6,630 bases of DNA, from NCBI GenBank assembly GCA_028292065.1, contig JAQGNC010000095.1, forward strand, positions 1 to 6,630, given 5' to 3'. The position numbers and the translations under genes are program-made. Below the pieces are notes generated by a model. It had not been told where the DNA came from. It ran no database searches and saw only the letters and a list, made by a program, of their open reading frames with translations. The number at the start of each line of letters is the position of its first letter. The stretch's first letter is position 1. Source of the stretch: Betaproteobacteria bacterium. GTDB taxonomy: Bacteria > Pseudomonadota > Gammaproteobacteria > Burkholderiales > SG8-41. Positions 5,159 through 6,630 of this stretch are shown piece after piece.

Positions 5159-6199
5159 ATGCAATGCACGCTGCTCATACCGCATCTGTTCTGGCCTCGC
5201 GCGACGGCGGACATCGTGGCGCGGGGCCTGGAGCTGCCGGCGCTTTCCCTCGTGCTCGCACGCGCGCATGAAGAGCGCTATTCCCCGGTCACTCCCGAAG
5301 CGTGGCTGTGCCAGGCTTTCGAAGTCGAGCGCCAGCACGACTGGCCCGTCGCCCCGCTCACCCTCGCGGTCGACGGCGGCCATCCCGAAGGCGCGTACTG
5401 GCTGCGCGCCGACCCGGTGCACATCAAGGTCGGCCGCGAAGGGCTGCGAGTGGTGCACAGCGCGCTCTTCGACGTGTCCGCCGACGAAGCGCAAGTGCTG
5501 GTCGCGGCACTGAACGCTCACTTCGAAGGGTCCGACCTCATTTTCGCCGCGCCGCATCCGAAGCGCTGGTACGTCAAGGTCTCTCGCACACCCGACCTGC
5601 TGACGCACACCGTCGGCGAAGTCGCGGGCCAGGACGTTCAGCGCCACCTGCCGGCCGGCGCCGACGCGCTCGCGTGGCACGGCCGCTTCAACGAGGCGCA
5701 GATGGTGCTCCACGAGCACCCGGTCAACGAAGCCCGCGAAACGCGCGGCGAGCCGGCGGTCAACAGCGTGTGGTTCTGGGGCGGAGGCGTCACACCCATG
5801 GTCCAGGGCCGCCACTTCGCATCGGTCGCCAGCGACGATGCGGTGGCGACCGCGCTCGCGGCGGTCGCGGACGTCCCTGCCGCTGCACTGCCCGCCGATG
5901 CTTCCGCCTGGCTGGCTACGCCTGAGCGCGCGCGCGACTCGAGCCACTCGCCGCACTTGGTCACGCTCGATCAGCTCGCCACCGCGGTCGCTTACGACGA
6001 CGCGCACGCCTGGCGCACGCGCATCGAGGCGCTCGAAGCGCAATGGTTCGCGCCGCTCGTCGAGGCGCTGCGCAAAGGCCGTCTTTCGGCGCTGACCGTG
6101 GTGGCACTCGGCGCCGAGGCGAGCTGCCGCTACACGGTCAATCGCGCCGATCTCCTCAAGCTGTGGCGCCGGCCGCAGCCGCTTTCGGCGTACGCATGA
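5159..6199 (+). CDS. RpfE-type conserved protein, function unknown
   Basis: This 346-residue protein resembles the family annotated as RpfE type, after the Xanthomonas gene beside recJ in the rpf cluster; some members carry a phosphoglycerate-mutase-like label. Its biochemical role is unknown to me. Conserved-looking blocks are LLIPHLFWP (5-13), GAYWLRADPVHI (78-89), FAAPHPKRWYVKV (129-141), and WHGRFNEAQMVLHEHPVNEARE (173-194, rich in His, Asn and Glu) followed by VNSVWFWGGG (201-210). The last run suggests an active or ligand-binding site. No signal peptide or membrane helix is evident, so it is probably cytoplasmic. I chose the ATG at 5159 because the frame stays open upstream only through repeat DNA, giving low-complexity sequence. 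The stop overlaps the recJ start by 4 nt (ATGA), implying coupled expression. The family call is fairly sure; a role in signalling should not be assumed. Confidence 0.82.
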   Translation: MQCTLLIPHLFWPRATADIVARGLELPALSLVLARAHEERYSPVTPEAWLCQAFEVERQHDWPVAPLTLAVDGGHPEGAYWLRADPVHIKVGREGLRVVHSALFDVSADEAQVLVAALNAHFEGSDLIFAAPHPKRWYVKVSRTPDLLTHTVGEVAGQDVQRHLPAGADALAWHGRFNEAQMVLHEHPVNEARETRGEPAVNSVWFWGGGVTPMVQGRHFASVASDDAVATALAAVADVPAAALPADASAWLATPERARDSSHSPHLVTLDQLATAVAYDDAHAWRTRIEALEAQWFAPLVEALRKGRLSALTVVALGAEASCRYTVNRADLLKLWRRPQPLSAYA

Positions 6200-6630
6200 A
6201 CGCCCCTCTCATCATCGAGCGCACCGTGCCTGCGGAAGTGGTGTCGCAGCTCGTCGCCGCCGGCTGCCATCCCCTGCTCGCACGCGTCTACGCGGCGCGC
6301 GGCGTCACCGGCCTGCCCGAGCTCGACGATGCGTTCACGCGGCTGCATCCGCTCGAGGCCATGCTCAACCTCGGCGAGATGGCGAAGCTGCTCGCCGATG
6401 CCATTCATGCGCAATCGCGCCTGCTGATCGTTGCGGATTACGACGCCGACGGCGCGACGGCGTGCGCGGTCGGCATCCGCGCCCTGCGAGCATTCGGCGC
6501 GCGAGTCGAATATCTCGTGCCGAACCGTTTCGAATACGGCTACGGCCTCACCCCCGAGATCGTCCGGCTCGCGCACGAGCGCCTGAAGCCCGACGTGCTC
6601 ATCACGGTCGACAACGGCATCGCGAGCATC
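6196..6630 (+). CDS. recJ: Single-stranded-DNA-specific exonuclease RecJ (N-terminal part)
   Basis: The frame is open to the window end, giving 145 codons of a protein usually about 570 residues long. RecJ degrades single-stranded DNA 5' to 3' in RecFOR recombination, mismatch repair and processing of stalled forks. The first phosphoesterase motifs of the DHH superfamily are visible: VADYDADGATAC (79-90) with the metal-binding aspartates, then VPNRFEYGYGLTPEIV (108-123), typical of RecJ, and ITVDNGIAS (136-144). The DHH motif and the rest of the core lie beyond the window. The ATG overlaps the stop of the RpfE-type gene by 4 nt and has no Shine-Dalgarno sequence of its own, so translation is probably coupled to that gene. 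The same pairing with rpfE occurs in Xanthomonas. Confidence 0.95.
   Translation, partial: MNAPLIIERTVPAEVVSQLVAAGCHPLLARVYAARGVTGLPELDDAFTRLHPLEAMLNLGEMAKLLADAIHAQSRLLIVADYDADGATACAVGIRALRAFGARVEYLVPNRFEYGYGLTPEIVRLAHERLKPDVLITVDNGIASI

Noticed and set aside
5135..6043. Minus-strand open frame opposite the RpfE-type gene
   Set aside because: Composition is that of an antisense shadow, with no start signal or family match.

Overview
This window looks like ordinary chromosome from a GC-rich betaproteobacterium, possibly an uncultured or environmental lineage. That placement is inferred from gene content and order: a single LolC-type permease with LolD, divergent from an RpfE-type gene coupled to recJ, with high G+C in third codon positions and protein sequences close to proteobacterial families. 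I could not run a search to confirm it. No phage, plasmid, transposase, CRISPR, rRNA or tRNA gene is visible. I found no new multi-gene system; the unusual material is in the spacers, which are rich in palindromic repeats.

Layout. Positions 26-661 (+) encode a short AlkA-type DNA-3-methyladenine glycosylase. Positions 717-2435 (+) encode a K+/H+ antiporter of the NhaP2/CvrA type that begins at a TTG codon, and 2446-2799 (+) a small two-helix membrane protein of unknown function. The convergent spacer 2800-2955 holds two kinds of inverted repeat. On the minus strand, lolC/lolF (4888-3644) and lolD (3651-2956) overlap by 8 nt and form the lipoprotein-releasing ABC transporter. The divergent spacer 4889-5158 is a large imperfect palindrome built of 7-bp tandem repeats between two inverted copies of a 19-bp promoter-like sequence. 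Positions 5159-6199 (+) encode an RpfE-type protein, overlapped by 4 nt by recJ (6196 to the window end, partial).

How the genes relate. LolC/LolF and LolD work together: the permease holds outer-membrane lipoproteins and passes them to periplasmic LolA, powered by LolD ATP hydrolysis. RpfE-type protein and RecJ are translationally coupled, but only RecJ has a known role (5'-3' single-strand exonuclease in recombination and repair). The glycosylase, the antiporter and the small membrane protein share a strand but show no functional link.

The recurring theme is that palindromes sit exactly at gene ends: they appear to encode the last residues of both the glycosylase and the small membrane protein, they precede the antiporter's start codon, and they fill both larger spacers.
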